Shown: positions 34,329 through 47,003 of the stretch, piece after piece
Numbering within the stretch: the first letter of the stretch is position 1
Layout: each line of letters opens with the position of its first letter
Source: Amorphophallus konjac
Lineage: Eukaryota; Streptophyta; Magnoliopsida; Alismatales; Araceae
DNA: 64,000 nt
Direction: 5' to 3'
Assembly: GCA_022559845.1 (NCBI GenBank)
Contig: CM040128.1
Location: 271,070,698-271,134,697 of the forward strand
Translations under genes and position numbers: made by a program
Notes under the pieces: model-generated
What the model saw: the letters and a program-made list of their open reading frames with translations, nothing else
Database searches by the model: none
Told to the model about the DNA's origin: nothing

Positions 34329-35727
34329 TGTAGCAACCCTGGTAAAATAAAAAGAAATAAATCTAGATAAATACAACTAAAAATAAAAGATAAATAAATA
34401 GATGATAAAAGCCTATACACATAAATAATAAGCCAGATAAAATAACGCCTTGGGTCAAGGCGCGACTTAGAAAAGAAACGCCCTTACATAAGGCGTTAGT
34501 TCCAAAAGGGACGCCAACATACAAGGGCGTCAATTCTCAAACGACCAAAATAAATAAAAGGGCAAGTAAACGTAACGCCCTTTACTTGGACGCGTTTCAT
34601 ACAAGAAACGACATTGAACAAGGCGTCAATTTACATTAACGCCCTATGAGAAGGCGTTAATTCAGTTCGAGTTTCGTTCGACCCAGGAGTCTATCCAGAG
34701 CAAGTTCAGGATAACTACGTCAAGGATAGAATATAGTAAGGACTCTATCATGGAAGTATTACTTCCAATACAACTCTAACCCTATTAGGATTCCCAAAAT
34801 CCTATAAGTAACCCTCTCTGTCGAACCCTAACGAGCTGTTGGTCAAAGGAGATTCTGCTGCTGCGTACGTGAAGAACAGGTGATGTTCTTCCTCTTTTTC
34901 TTTCAGTTGGGAAGCATGAAGAATGCTAATGCTTCGTCCTTTTCTTCTTCTGTAGGTTGTCTGCATCGAACCAGCTGAAGAACGTGGGTTCTTCATCATA
35001 TTTCCTCTTCCTCTTCTTCTTCCTTGCGTACAAAAGGAGGCTCTGTTTTGGAACAGAGCATCGTTTCTATCCAAATCCTTCACGAGCTTCATAAGGTAGG
35101 TTTTCTCAAGGACTGTAGCCCAAACTATCATAATAATGATTATAACACCATCCGTTAATACATGCATATATATTTTATGCGTTTCTGCAAAGTTTTTGAA
35201 GGAAACGTCCCTGTCAAGGGCGCTAATTTAAAAGAAACGACCATGACTAGTTCATGACTAGTTCTTCCTGCTATATCTTCTTTCTATCTTGTCGTTTTAT
35301 GCGAGCATGCATAGCTATAGTGCATTCATAAAAGATGTAATTACTTAAACCCCTTGCTAGTTCTTGAGATATAATTTTTCCTACTGAGCGTTCGCTCACT
35401 CAGTGTTTCCCTACTTTTCAGGTAAGTCCGATGACGAGACCCAAACGGACGGGGAAGGTCAAGAGTGAAAGAGTTAGAGCTACTCAAGAGTCAATTAGTC
35501 ATGTCTTTCCATATTTTCTTGAGTCAGAATTGTACCTTTTCTTTTATTGAGTCTAGTATTTGTAAGGATTTGTAATAGACATATTCTTATTAAAGGAATC
35601 AATGGATTGGGTTATCTTTATATTTGCGCACTCTGTCTTTGTGTCGAGTACACTAATACTCTGATTGACATGATTGATATAAACTCGTCGCGCATCTCCG
35701 GGTACCTTCCGCGCTCGGGGCGTGACA
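34329..35727 (+). repeat. Element E 5' LTR, internally deleted
   Basis: TGTAGCAACCCTGG... to ...GCTCGGGGCGTGACA. Against the 3' LTR it lacks about 1.5 kb, corresponding to 41298-42808; the junction ACGACCATGACTAG/TTCATGACTAG sits near 35257. It keeps the first palindrome cluster, a TATA-like CTATAAGT (34802-34809) and the conserved U5 end. Confidence 0.93.
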
Positions 35728-35734
35728 GTTTTTG

Positions 35735-35746
35735 TGGTATCAGAGC
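35735..35746 (+). other. Primer-binding site of element E (tRNA-iMet)
   Basis: TGGTATCAGAGC, seven bases after the LTR end. Same distance and motif as in element F. Confidence 0.95.
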
Positions 35747-35899
35747 CTAGGGTATTCAATTCCTAGGAAAACCTAAGTCCAAGGATAGGTTTGACCTTTA
35801 ACCGGTGAGATTGGGTAGAACCAAGAGTTAAAGTTAACATAAAAACGCTAGCTTCTAAATGAAATCACGTATTAATCTAGTTATTGTAATTGTAGGATA

Positions 35900-37617
35900 A
35901 TGGCTGCCGAACGTGCTCAGTGGCGCAACATGCAGCGTACACTCCAAGGCATGACCCAAGTGTTGCAACAAGTAGCACAGGGAGGTGCACAACGAGCCGA
36001 AAGTCTCCACCAAGTCTTCAAGAACATGAACCCTCCCAAATTCATGGGTTCTACTGATCCGGACGACGCAGAACACTGGATCAGGGAGACAGAACGTATA
36101 TTCCGTGTTATGCAGTGCACGGATCAAGATAAAGTCTTATTAGCTACCTTTTAGTTAGAAAGGGATGCCCGATGCTGGTGGGAATCAATAGAAGCTACTC
36201 TAAATCAAGACCAAGTTACTTGGGAAGAATTCGTTGAACATCTCAACACTAAATATTTTTCGGACCGAGTTCAAGAAAAGAAAGCTACCGAATTTGCCGC
36301 ACTCAAGCAACGGTCATTATCGGTGGCGGAGTACGAGGCACAATTCTCTAGATTATCTCGGTATGCTAAGCACTTAGTTAGCACCGAGAAGATGAAAGCT
36401 AGGAGGTTCCTAAATGGGCTTAGGCCCCAATATATCACACAGCTGGCGCCAATGGATATCCAGGTCTACTCGGAAATGGTGCGCCGAGCTCAGCTATTAG
36501 AAGACGCCACGGAACTATCTGATAGAATCCGTGGGAAGGACAAGAAAGAACAAGTCACAAGTTCGGGTTCCTTTAAATCCAACTTCAAGAAGAGGCCTAG
36601 CAATGGAGGTACTTCCTCACAAGACCAAAAATTTAAGAAGACCAAGCCCTTCTCTATCACCACTACCCCTTCGAATATAATATGCAAGCATTGTGATAAG
36701 GCTGGTCATAAAGTCGAAGAATGCTGGAGGAAACTAGAAGCATGTCTCCGTTGCGGGAGCTGTGAGCATCGGATTCCCGATTGCCCATTACTTAATGATC
36801 AAGTCGGTGACGGAAAGCGCCCAGTAACAAAGAACGCTCGTCTTCACGCCATTAAGGAGACCGAGGAAGACGAAGGCGGACTGGTAGAAGGTACATTAAA
36901 AGTTTGTTCCAAGTCTGCACATGTCTTATTTGATACGGGTGCTTCGCATTCCATTATTTCTAAGAAGTTTGCTGACCCATTACCTTTAGAACCGGAATGG
37001 ATAAAATTAGTTTTGTCTACTCCTCTAGGTAGCGAAACTGATATCACTCACCATTACCAAAACTGTGAAGTATTGATTCGGGGTAGGAATCTTCCTATTG
37101 ATCTTATATGTTTAGATCTAAAGGAATACGATGTCATATTAGGAGCGGATTGGTTATCCAAATACCAGGCAACGGTTGATTGCCGCAATAGCAAGGTTAT
37201 TTTCAAGGAATTTCCGGAACTGGGCTATACTAGCCCTAGGAGTCGGAGCAAGTCACCTCTTATTTCGGCTCTCCGAGCTAGCAAGCTAATCAGGAAAGGA
37301 TGTGTATCTTTCCTTGCATTTATCACCATTAAGGAGACTAAGGAGACCATGCTAGAAGATATCCCAGTCGTGCAAGAATTTTCGGACGTGTTTCCGGAGG
37401 ATTTGCCTGGATTACCTCCACAAAGAGAAGTGGCCTTCACCATCGATTTAATTCCTGGTGCTGGTCCAGTTTCTAAGGCACCGTATAGGATGTCACCTGC
37501 CGAACTCAAGAAGTTAAAGGAGCAATTGATGGAACTCATTAAGAAAGGATACATTAGACCAAGCACTTCCCCGTGGGGTGCACATGTGCTATTTGTGAAT
37601 AAGAAAGATGGTCCATG
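35900..37617 (+). pseudogene. gag-pol: Element E gag, protease and start of RT; one stop, ends in frameshift
   Basis: Starts at ATG 35900 (MAAERAQWRNMQRTLQGMTQ). A TAG at 36152-36154 replaces the CAG glutamine codon of element F; the frame then stays open to 37618. Domains: gag capsid region (MNPPKFMGSTDPDDAEHWI), two CCHC knuckles ([14 protein letters not shown] and CLRCGSCEHRIPDC), protease active site [15 protein letters not shown], then RT start ([19 protein letters not shown]). A 1-bp deletion in GATGG-TCC at about 37611 shifts the frame inside the KKDGS motif. Gag and pol share one frame as is usual for this lineage. Confidence 0.93.
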
Positions 37618-37938
37618 AGGTTATGCATCGACTATCGACAGTTGAATCATCTCACTATCAAGAACAAGTATCCACTGCCGAGAATCGATGAATTATTTGA
37701 TCAAATTTCAGGATCCAAGTATTTTTCCAAAATTGATCTCAGGTCAGGATATCACCAACTGAGAATCAAGGACGATGATATTCATAAAACCGCATTCAGA
37801 AGCAGGTATGGCCATTACGAGTTTGTTGTTATGCCTTTCAGACTAACAAATGCCCCTGCTGCCTTTATGCAGTTAATGAATAGTATATTCAGGCCTTATT
37901 TAGATCAATTCGTGGTGGTTTCATTGATGATATATTGA
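37615..37938 (+). pseudogene. pol: Element E reverse transcriptase, middle segment
   Basis: Contains [34 protein letters not shown] and [12 protein letters not shown]. It ends in a frameshift at about 37919, just before the catalytic IDD: GTGGTTTCATT lacks one T against the homolog. One residue differs from F in the conserved MPFGLT motif (R for G). Confidence 0.92.
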
Positions 37939-39706
37939 TTTACTCCAAGACCAAGGAAGAGCATGAGGAGCATTTAAGGATTTCATTACAGGCGCTGAGG
38001 ACAAATCAATTATATGCAAAGCTCAGTAAATGTGAGTTCTGGCTCGAAGAAGTGACTTTTCTCGGACATGTTATATCAAAAGATGGCTTGTCTGTGGATC
38101 CATCAAAAGTGGAAGCTGTAAGAAATTGGGAGAGACCGACCAATGCTAGCGAGATCCGAAGTTTCTTAGGTCTTGCGGGTTACTACCGGTGGTTCATCAA
38201 GGATTTCTCCAAAATCGCCGTACCCCTCACTAGGCTAACTCGCAAAGAGATCCGCTATGAATGGAGTGAGGAATGTGAAAGAAGCTTCCAAACTCTCAAG
38301 GATCATCTGACTACAGCCCCGGTCTTAGCTCTACCAGTTGAAGGAGAGAAATTCGAGGTATACACCGATGCATCTAGCATTAGCCTCGGATGTGTTTTAA
38401 TGCAACAAGGAAAAGTTATAGCTTACTCTTCTCGTCAATTGAAGAAGCACGAAGAGAACTACCCAGTCCATGACTTAGAATTAGCCGCGGTAGTATTTGC
38501 ACTAAAGATCTGGAGGCATTATCTATATAGAGTACAGTTTACTGTATACTCCGATCACAAGAGTCTCAAGTATCTTTTCTCTCAAAAGGAACTAAATATG
38601 AGGCAAAGGCGTTGGCTAGAATATCTCAAGGACTTCGACTTCAATATACAATATCATCCCGGAAAGGGTAATCATGTAGCAGATGCCCTTAGTCGAAAGC
38701 CGAGAACACGGTTAGCCAATTGTATGATTCAAGAATGGAAATTACTGGAGCAATTCTCTGAACTCAATATAAGCATAGACACAGACTTTCAATGTGTCAC
38801 ATTATCTCATATAAGCATTCATCCAGACCTATTATCCGAAATACGAGCGCTTCAAGATAATGACCCAATATTAGTAGAGATCAAAGGCAAACTGGAAGGA
38901 CAATCTGATTTCCAAATAACTTGTGAAGGAAGATTAATGTTCAGGAATAGAACTTGTATACCGGATTGTCCCGAGTTAAAGAAGAAGATCTTAGATGAAG
39001 CTCATAGATCAAGGTACACGATTCATCCAGGATCGACCAAAATGTACCAAGATGTGAAGAGGAATTTTTGGTGGCCCAACATGAAAAGGGAAATAGCATA
39101 CTATGTATCACGCTGTCTCACTTGCCAACAGGTCAAGGCGGAACACCAAAAGCATGCTGGAAAATTACATCCTCTAGATATTCCCAAATGGAAGTGGGAG
39201 AATATTAGTATGAATTTCATCATGGGTTTATCTAAATCAAAAGGAGGACATGATGGAATATGGGTTATTATTGACCGATTGACTAAATCGGCGCATTTCT
39301 TGCCAATAAAGAGCCGATGGTCAGTTGATGTTTTGGCTGCATTATACATCAAGGAAATAGTCAGATTACATGGTATTCCTGTTTCAATCGTGTCTGACAG
39401 AGATCCCCGTTTTACTTCTCATTTTTGGAAGGGACTACAACATTCGTTGGGAACAAGGCTTAACTTTAGTACAGCTTTTCATCCTCAAACGGATGGTCTG
39501 ACCGAGAGAACTAATCAGGTGGTTGAAGATATGCTCAGAGCTTGCATCATTGATTTCGATGGAAGCTGGCATGATCACTTGCCGTTGGTGGAATTTGCAT
39601 ACAATAATAGCTACCAGGCAAGTATACAAATGGCACCTTTCGAAGTTTTATACGAAAGGAGTTGCCGATCACCCTTATGCTGGGACGAAGTTGGAGAAAA
39701 ATGACT
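37935..39706 (+). pseudogene. pol: Element E RT end, RNase H and integrase core; ends in a stop
   Basis: 589 codons. RT thumb/connection ([40 protein letters not shown]), RNase H with [23 protein letters not shown] and [10 protein letters not shown], integrase HHCC ([24 protein letters not shown]) and DDE residues ([29 protein letters not shown]). A TGA at 39702-39704 replaces the glutamine codon CAA of F. Confidence 0.93.
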
Positions 39707-39719
39707 ATTAGGTCCAGAC

Positions 39720-40247
39720 ATGGTAAGGGATACCACTGAGAAGATACAATTGATTCGAGAAAGACTGCGAGTAGCTCAGTCTAGACAAAAGGCTTATGCC
39801 GACACAAGAAGGAGAGATCTTGAATTCCAAGTCGGAGATCATGTATTTCTCAAGATATCGCCTGGACGTGGAATACGGATATTTGGTGTGAAGGGCAAGC
39901 TTACACCAAGATTCATCGGACCTTTTGAGATACTGGAAAGAGTTGGCGAGGTTGCTTATCGCATCGCGTTGCCTCCTCAATTGTCCGAAGTACATGATGT
40001 GTTCCACATATCTATGTTGAAGAAGTATGTACACGATCCATCACATATTATTGAACATGGAGACTTAGTTATCCAGAAGGATCTCACATATGAACAGAAG
40101 CCCATAAAGATACTGGATCGTGAAGTACGTACCCTAAGGAATAAAGTTATTCCCATGCTAAAGGTACAATGGAATAAGAGTTCCGAGCATGAAGCCACAT
40201 GGGAGACCGAGGAATCCATGAGGAAACGATTCCCAGAATTATTCTAA
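39720..40247 (+). pseudogene. pol: Element E integrase C-terminus and chromodomain
   Basis: 175 codons in the same phase as the preceding part. It contains GDHVFLKISPGRGI, KGKLTPRFIGPF, VHDVFHISMLKKY and a chromodomain-like end (RNKVIPMLKVQW, EATWETEESMRKRFPELF). Stop TAA at 40245-40247. Confidence 0.92.
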
Positions 40248-40267
40248 GAAGTATGTACTCTACACTC

Positions 40268-40269
<2 letters not shown>

Positions 40270-40328
<59 letters not shown>
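40270..40328. repeat. TA microsatellite in element E 3' UTR
   Basis: About 29 TA units between the pol stop and the PPT. Element F has only a short ATATATA there, so this expanded after insertion or in the E sublineage. Confidence 0.95.
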
Positions 40329-40329
<1 letters not shown>

Positions 40330-40356
40330 TATTGAATTTGGGGACCAAATTCTTTT

Positions 40357-40369
40357 AAGTGGGGGAGGG
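40357..40369 (+). other. Polypurine tract of element E
   Basis: AAGTGGGGGAGGG directly before the 3' LTR, identical in element F. Confidence 0.93.
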
Positions 40370-43286
40370 TGTAGTAACCCTGGTAAAATAAAAAGAAATA
40401 AATCTAGATAAATACAACTAAAAATAAAAGATAAGTAAATAGATGATAAAAGCCTAAACGCAAAAATAATAAGCCAGATAAAATAACGCCTTGGGTCAAG
40501 GCGCGACTTAGAAAAGAAACGCCCTTACATAAGGCGTTAATTCCAAAAGGGACACCAACATACAAGGGCATCAATTCTCAAACGACTAAAATAAATAAAA
40601 GGGCAAGTAAACGTAATGCCCTTTACTTGGACGCGTTTCATACAAGAAACGACATTGAACAAGGCGTCAATTTACATTAACGCCCTATGAGAAGGCGTTA
40701 ATTCAGTTCGAGTTTCGTTCGACCCAGGAGTCTATCCAGAGCAAGTTCAAGATAACTACGTCAAGGATAGAATATAGTAAGGACTCTATCATGGAAGTAT
40801 TACTTCCAATACAACTCTAACCCTATTAGGATTCCCAAAATCCTATAAGTAACCCTCTCTGTCGAACCCTAACGAGCTATTGGTCGAAGGATATTCTGCT
40901 GCTGCGTACGTGAAGAACAGGTGATGTTCTTCCTCTTTTTCTTTCAGTTGGGAAGCATGAAGAATGCTAATGCTTCGTCCTTTTCTTCTTCTGTAGGTTG
41001 TCTGCATCGAACCAGCGGAAGAACGTGGGTTCTTCATCATATTTCCTCTTCCTCTTCCTCTTCTTCTTCCTTGCGTACAAAAGGAGGCTCTGTTTTGGAA
41101 CAGAGCATCGTTTCTATCCAAATCCTTCACGAGCTTCATAAGGTAGGTTTTCTCAAGGACTGTAGCCCAAACTATCATAATAATGATTATAACACCATCC
41201 GTTAATACATGCATATATATTTTATGCATTTCTGCAAAGTTTTTGAAGGAAGCGTCCCTGTCAAGGGCGCTAATTTAAAAGAAACGACCATGACTAGGTC
41301 GTCAACTCCATATTTGACGCCCTTCACACGGACGTCAATTTCTCTTAATTAATAAATGCCATGTTTAAAAATTATATATCTATGCAAACATGATTTTAAA
41401 TTAATGCATGATCAATCTCTTGTAATCCTGCTATTTTTTCTGCCACGATCATGTACCCTGTTTCCTGAAATTTTATTATCTGAAAAATTGGTAAATTCCT
41501 GAATTCACGACCTTGTCTAGGTCGTCTCAAAATGAACTGACGCCCCCGACCAAGGCGCTAATTGACAAATAACGCCCCTGTACAGGGCGCGTTTTAGTTA
41601 AAATTCCAGAATAGTGATTTTCTGCAGAATAGAAATATTAAAGGGACAACTGATGTATAAGTCGTCGAAATTATAATTAAACGCCCTTGTAAAAGGCGTT
41701 AATTTCATTAAAAATGACTTTACCCAAGTCGCTATTTTCCTGAGTTATTATTTTCACCGAGGGTTTCATATGTACATTTATATATTTATATATATATCGG
41801 CACTATATTCCACTCCGTGAATATAGTCCCACGTTTCATGATGTTTTAACGTCACACCCTTAACTCTCATTGACATACAAGCTCTCCATTGGACATTCCG
41901 TTCCTTTGGACTAGCGAGTTAGTCATAGAGACCTTCATAAGACTCCTCGAGCCTTGGATTCCCTCAAGGCCGACTGAGCTGGTTGTATCATAAAAACCCA
42001 TTACACAATCTTTGCCATGTCACTCTATAGAAACATGGTATACCGGCCCTCATGTCATGCCATGGGTATGATATGAGAATTATCTTAATGAACGGGGAAG
42101 AACATGACGTTGTTATACTGTTCTTGCAAACCCCAATTCTATACTAAACTTGATGTTCTTGTAAACCCCAATTCTATATCAACATTGATATGCTGTTCTT
42201 GTAAACCCCAATTCTATATCAACATTGATATGCTGTTCTTGCGAACCCCAATTCTATATTAAACTTGATGTTCTTGTGGACCTCAATTCTATATAAAGAA
42301 TGTCCATACTTACTTGTCATGGTACCCAAGTTAGGGAACCAATTCCACCTAGTTTTATCGATAATCATGATTGTACCGTTATTATCTCCTATCTATGTCA
42401 AGTGTCATATCTTTGGACTCAATTCTATCAAAGTCTTTCCTACGTATCTACAAGCTTTATCTTTGAAATTCCCTATTGGCTATATATATACATAGTGGAT
42501 GTTAAAATACATGATTAATGCATGCGCATATAGGGCCCGATCTGGTCCTGGGAGGAGCACCCGAAAGTACTAGTGCCCATGGGAGTTGAATGATAATGGT
42601 ATTGGCATTATACCGAAGTGCATGACTAGCTTGATTGAACATTCCACGAATCTTGTACTTGACTTGACTTGATATTACATGACTTGCTTGGCCCGAAAAA
42701 GGGTAATTACTCGCGTGCTTGAATGAAATAGCCAAATTCCAACATGACTTGATATGATAACTATACTTGCTTGAATATCTGGATATCTTTTGATATAAGT
42801 TCTTGAAAGTTCATGACTAGTTCTTCCTGCTATATCTTCTTTCTATCTTGTCGTTTTATACGAGCATGCATAGCTATAGTGCATTCATAAAAGATGTAAT
42901 TACTTAAACCCATTGCTAGTTCTTGAGATATAATTTTTCCTACTGAGCGTTCGCTCACTCAGTGTTTCCCTACTTTTCAGGTAAGTCCGATGACGGGACC
43001 CAAACGGACGGGGAAGGTCAAGAGTGAAAGAGTTAGAGCTACTCAAGAGTCAATTAGTCATGTCTTTCCATATTTTCTTGAGTCAGAATTGTACCTTTTC
43101 TTTTATTGAGTCTAGTATTTGCAAGGATTTGTAATAGACATATTCTTATTAAAGGAATCGATGGATTGGGTTATCTTTATATTTGCGCACTCTGTCTTTG
43201 TGTCGAGTACACTAATACTCTGATTGACATGATTGATATAAACTCGTCGCGCATCTCCGGGTACCTTCCGCGCTCGGGGCGTGACA
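40370..43286 (+). repeat. Element E 3' LTR, full length
   Basis: 2917 bp, TGTAGTAACCC... to ...GGGGCGTGACA. TATA-like CTATAAGT at 40843-40850. Palindromes flank the promoter (about 40483-40700 and 41251-41740). A tandem block of five 35-40 bp units (GTTCTTGTAAACCCCAATTC) starts at 42120, 42155, 42195, 42235 and 42270. Confidence 0.95.
40483..41740. repeat. Palindrome arrays in element E 3' LTR (core ACGCC / GGCGT)
   Basis: Six imperfect 20-23 bp palindromes upstream of the TATA box (e.g. AAACGCCCTTACATAAGGCG near 40518, TAACGCCC..AAGGCGTTA near 40678) and about nine downstream (41251-41740), e.g. ACGCCCCTGTACAGGGCGCG and AAACGCCC..AAGGCGTTA. Units are separated by AT-rich spacers of 10-40 bp. 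Confidence 0.85.
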
Positions 43287-43490
43287 GGACCCCTACTGAG
43301 CCAATGAGATGAGGCTCGCCCGTTTTTCTTTCAGGAGTGGTGTACCTCCATACTGTTCGAAGGTCCAGTGGGGCATGAGATGAGCTTCTTACCTGTCAGT
43401 GTGCTAGAGCCAGGATATACCCCAAGGCTGTGTACTTTTATTTTCTTTTGAACTTTTGACGGGGACATCAAACTAAAGCTATTGGGTGAA
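43287..43490 (+). repeat. Element C LTR, third fragment
   Basis: Resumes after the GGACC duplication with CCCTACTGAGCCAATGAGAT and GAGGCTCGCCCGTTTTTC. This matches the R/U5-like block of the LTR at 264-310. No terminal CA with a PBS follows, so the right boundary is approximate. Confidence 0.5.
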
Positions 43491-46231
43491 CTACAGGTGG
43501 AAGCTTAAACACATCCACAACAAGTGGGGCGATTTGAAGATGTAGCTAGGAACGATGTCGCATTCTTCCCAAGGACGTGCCAAACCGTGGGGACGCGTTT
43601 ACCCAGTGAGAAAATACCAACCCCAATCCCACTGGGATTACCTCACTCCTTTGTTGGCATTAGATCTTCCGCCAACCCCAATAAATAGAACTCATTCTCC
43701 TTTGATAATCTAAAAAATAGATGTATATGAAAAAATAAAAAATAAAATAAAATCTTAATCGTGGGTTCGACCCGATATCTCCTACGTCAGTTGTTATGGA
43801 CATATGCCCTTTTCTCCCACTATTTTTGAGGCTTTTGCCCTCACTCCTCCTCTTGATTTCTCTTCCCTTCTGTAGACCTTTAGTGTGATCAAGATTTCTA
43901 CACCTTAGTGAGGGAGTTCTAGCCCTCACCTCTCTTCCTTTTTACCCTACTCATGTGAGTCTGGCCTCGGCACCACTCCTTCATGATAAGCAGCTTCAAA
44001 TCCTTGTCTTCCTACCTCTTATCTATCAACAGAGGAACATGAATCCCATGTTCGACCAAAGTCGCCCCCGACAGTCGCGCTTTACGTCCAAGGGTCACAA
44101 GGTATTACGTAAGTATGTGTTTTCATTAACTCATTCATCTTTACGCACGGTTTTTAACTGAAAGTGCTTCTTGGCGTGACTAAGAGTGATAGTCTAGACA
44201 TAGTCTTAGGTCCTTCTTTAAGTAAATGTCAATAATAATAACAATAACAATAATAATAAATGAGTTTGGACTTGCTACTATAGCACTTTAGGCTACAAAA
44301 ACTCCGCGCTAGGAGTCTGAACCTCCCTCCCTGCTCATTAAGGGCAGCCTTAAGCATGGGCATTTACACACACGTCATGGCGTCCTTAGTCGTCGTCACA
44401 GAGAACAATGTTGCTTCTTGGGCCATGCTAAAGGGCACGAGGTCTTCTTCTCTTCCCTATTCGGTCGAAATATGAGGGCAGGGGTAATCTGGGTAATACA
44501 ACCAACCTAAGTACTCCCCCGATAAGAGGAAGTCTCAAATAGGGGCATTCTATTATGACCTTATTCTCAACCTCAATGCTCACCAAAGTTAAAGATCCAA
44601 AATCAAGAAAGTTATCAAAGTCAAAATCCAAAGAAAGAATGTGAGCAAAAAATAAAAATGAAGGCATGTCAAAAGGGCAGTACAGTTCCACGCGGGACGT
44701 TATGAGTCTGGTCGTATTCATGCTTAAATGAGAATTAAGATTCGAAGATATTGACAAAAAGCTCCGACATAACAGATAGGGGTCGTGCTATGGAAGGAAG
44801 TCAGTTCCAACATCTTCTAAGCTCATATTATGCTTATCCCAAACTTTCTTCTCTTCTCTCTCTAAGACCGAGTGTCTCTCAGGTATGACCTTAGTAAGGG
44901 CACCGTTAACCAAGGGCAGTCGGTTATAGGGTGTCACCCTAAATGCACGCCCTACTCTAGGTAATTCTTAACGAAGGGGGAATGAATAAGGACCCCTAAC
45001 CGATGGTTTAAACTATCCTTGGTGTTGCAATTAGCAACGTCTGAACTACAAAAAAATAATAAAAATATCAAATATTTTTAAAAAATCCATAAAATTTACA
45101 TATTTCCAAAATAATCTCAAAATTCAAAAATAAAAAAATAAATATTTTTAAAAATCCATAAAAATTTGCATATTTCTAAAAAAAACAACGACAACAAATA
45201 TTCTTAAAATCAAAAAAATATCAATCAAACATTTCAAAAATCCAAACAAATTTGCATATTTTTTAAAGTCCATAAAAATTACATATTTCAAAGGAAAAAA
45301 TGAATTGGGTTTTCACTGATTATTTGTGCTGATGGTGTATTACAGGGTCAACTACTGCAAGGACCAAGAACATGAGATGAGTCATTTCTTTCACTCACAC
45401 CAATTTTTGATTCTTCCCTTTGTCCTCAAACAATGTCATTTCCTGTCAATCTACCCGATTATTCTTGCCATTTCGGGCATCATCACTTTGACCATGATCC
45501 TTCAAGTGCAAATCTTATGCCTAGCCAAGTTTGTCATCCTCAGGGTCTAAATATAATAACAAACAATAATTCTTTAATTTTCTTCATGATATCTTGGCTA
45601 ACAATTTTTAAGTGCAGGAAAAAGATATTTGGTCTCACCGTCCGGACATCACAAAAAAAAAAGGTAGGTTACACCCGCAGGCCTCGTTCATTCATCCCTC
45701 GTTTGCGACACCTGCGAGTAGGAGACATTTGTTGACACCTAAAATTTGGTATCGACAGTAGTAAGCCCCGCTGACCTGAACAAAGGCAGTTAAAAGAAAA
45801 TAGGCCAAAATGATGACAGGAATATTTTGCAAAGCCCCGCATCTGGCAAAGAAGAAAATGAAGAAGATGAAGAAGGAAGAGAAAAGGAGAGGTGTCGTGT
45901 CCGCACCTTCACCCAGTGTGTCGTCTCAGCAGAAGAAGTAAATAAAGAAGAGGAATAAGAAAATAAAAGAAAGAAGAAGAAAAGAAGAAAGAAAGGGAGA
46001 TATGTCGTATCGGCACCCTCATCAAAGCTCCAATCGACCGCCCCAGCACCGGTAGAAAAGAAGAAAAGAATAAGAATGAAAGAAGAAGAAGAAGAGAGGT
46101 GGGAGCCCCATCCGGTACCCCTACTCAAGTCTTTGTTGATGCACAAAATTTGAACACCACAATATATCACAATATGACAGAAATTGTGGGAAGCTTAAGG
46201 TGTTCCTAAGGTACAATGCCGTGAGCTCGAC
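43491..46231. mobile_element. Unclassified LTR-element debris
   Basis: No long ORF and no RT or integrase. Short protein-like pieces near 44038-44101 (MNPMFDQSRPRQSRFTSKGH) and 45433-45550. LTR-like words occur: GTGGGTTCGACCCGATATC near 43772 and TGTTGACACCTAAAATTTGG at 45732. 45065-45295 holds about four degenerate copies of an AAAATCCATAAAATTT-CATATTTC unit of ~70 bp. 45835-46110 is purine-rich with three degenerate copies of a block including GTGTCGTGTCCGCACC. Probably several old insertions. Confidence 0.35.
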
Positions 46232-46538
46232 TGTAAGAACCCGATAGCGAAAAGACACAAGGAGAGGTCGGAATGGTCAAATTTCAACATCAGTGATGGC
46301 GGTGCTGTATCATATATGTGACATCATGTCATCATAAACTTGCATCTCGATGTGAGCGACGTCACGCGGTTCGGGGAAGAGCGGAGAGGACGCGGAGCGC
46401 GCGCGGGCTCCTCTTTTCTTTTGTTTTGGTGTTTGTTTGCTGCAACACAGAAATAAGAGAAGAGAGAGAAGGGGCCACCACGGGAGATTGCTCCGGCGGG
46501 ACGAGCGGGACAAGTGTGATATAGCAAAATATGGGGTT

Positions 46539-47003
46539 TAAACGGCCATAGCGGGAAGTGACTCGCCGCGGCCTCGGGGGGACGGGAATGGTGCAAAAAT
46601 TAAATAACAAGCATTGAAACGGCCATTGGGGAAGTGACTCGCCGCGGCCTCGAGAATATGAGCAGATAATAATATGACAGAATATAGAGAGAATACAAAG
46701 AGCGGGAATTTAAACGGCCATTGGGGAAGTGACTCGCCGCGGCCTCGAGAACATAAACAGATAAGAATATAACGTATAAGAACGTGAATTTAAACGACCA
46801 TTGGGGAAGTGACTCGCCGCGGCCTCGAGAAAGAGCGAATATAACAGAGTATAAAGAATATAAGAATGAAATTTAAACGGCCATTGGGGAAGTGACTCGC
46901 CGCGGCCTCGAGAATATGAGCAGAATATAACAGAGTATAAAGAGAATATAAGAACGGAAATTTAAACGGCCATTGGGGAAGTGACTCGCCGCGGCCTCGA
47001 AAA
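46539..47003. repeat. Minisatellite, six units, in element G LTR
   Basis: Six copies of a ~35-bp conserved block (AAACGGCCATTGGGGAAGTG followed by ACTCGCCGCGGCCTCGA), starting at 46539, 46617, 46712, 46792, 46875 and 46964. They are separated by AT-rich spacers built from GAATATAA-type words. Period 78-95 bp. In element orientation it is in U5. Confidence 0.9.

Larger units (their letters stand above)
34329..43286 (+). mobile_element. Element E: Tekay-like chromovirus with deleted 5' LTR
   Basis: Flanked by GGACC (34324-34328 and 43287-43291). 5' LTR 34329-35727 is 1399 bp; 3' LTR 40370-43286 is 2917 bp. PBS 35735-35746, gag-pol 35900-40247, PPT 40357-40369. It is a close relative of element F, with near-identical protein sequence, but with two stops and two frameshifts in gag-pol. 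Confidence 0.95.

Noticed and set aside
43764..43790. tRNA B-box-like GGGTTCGACCC
   Set aside because: No A box or cloverleaf around it; a similar GATTCGACCC word is in the element B LTR, so it is LTR sequence.
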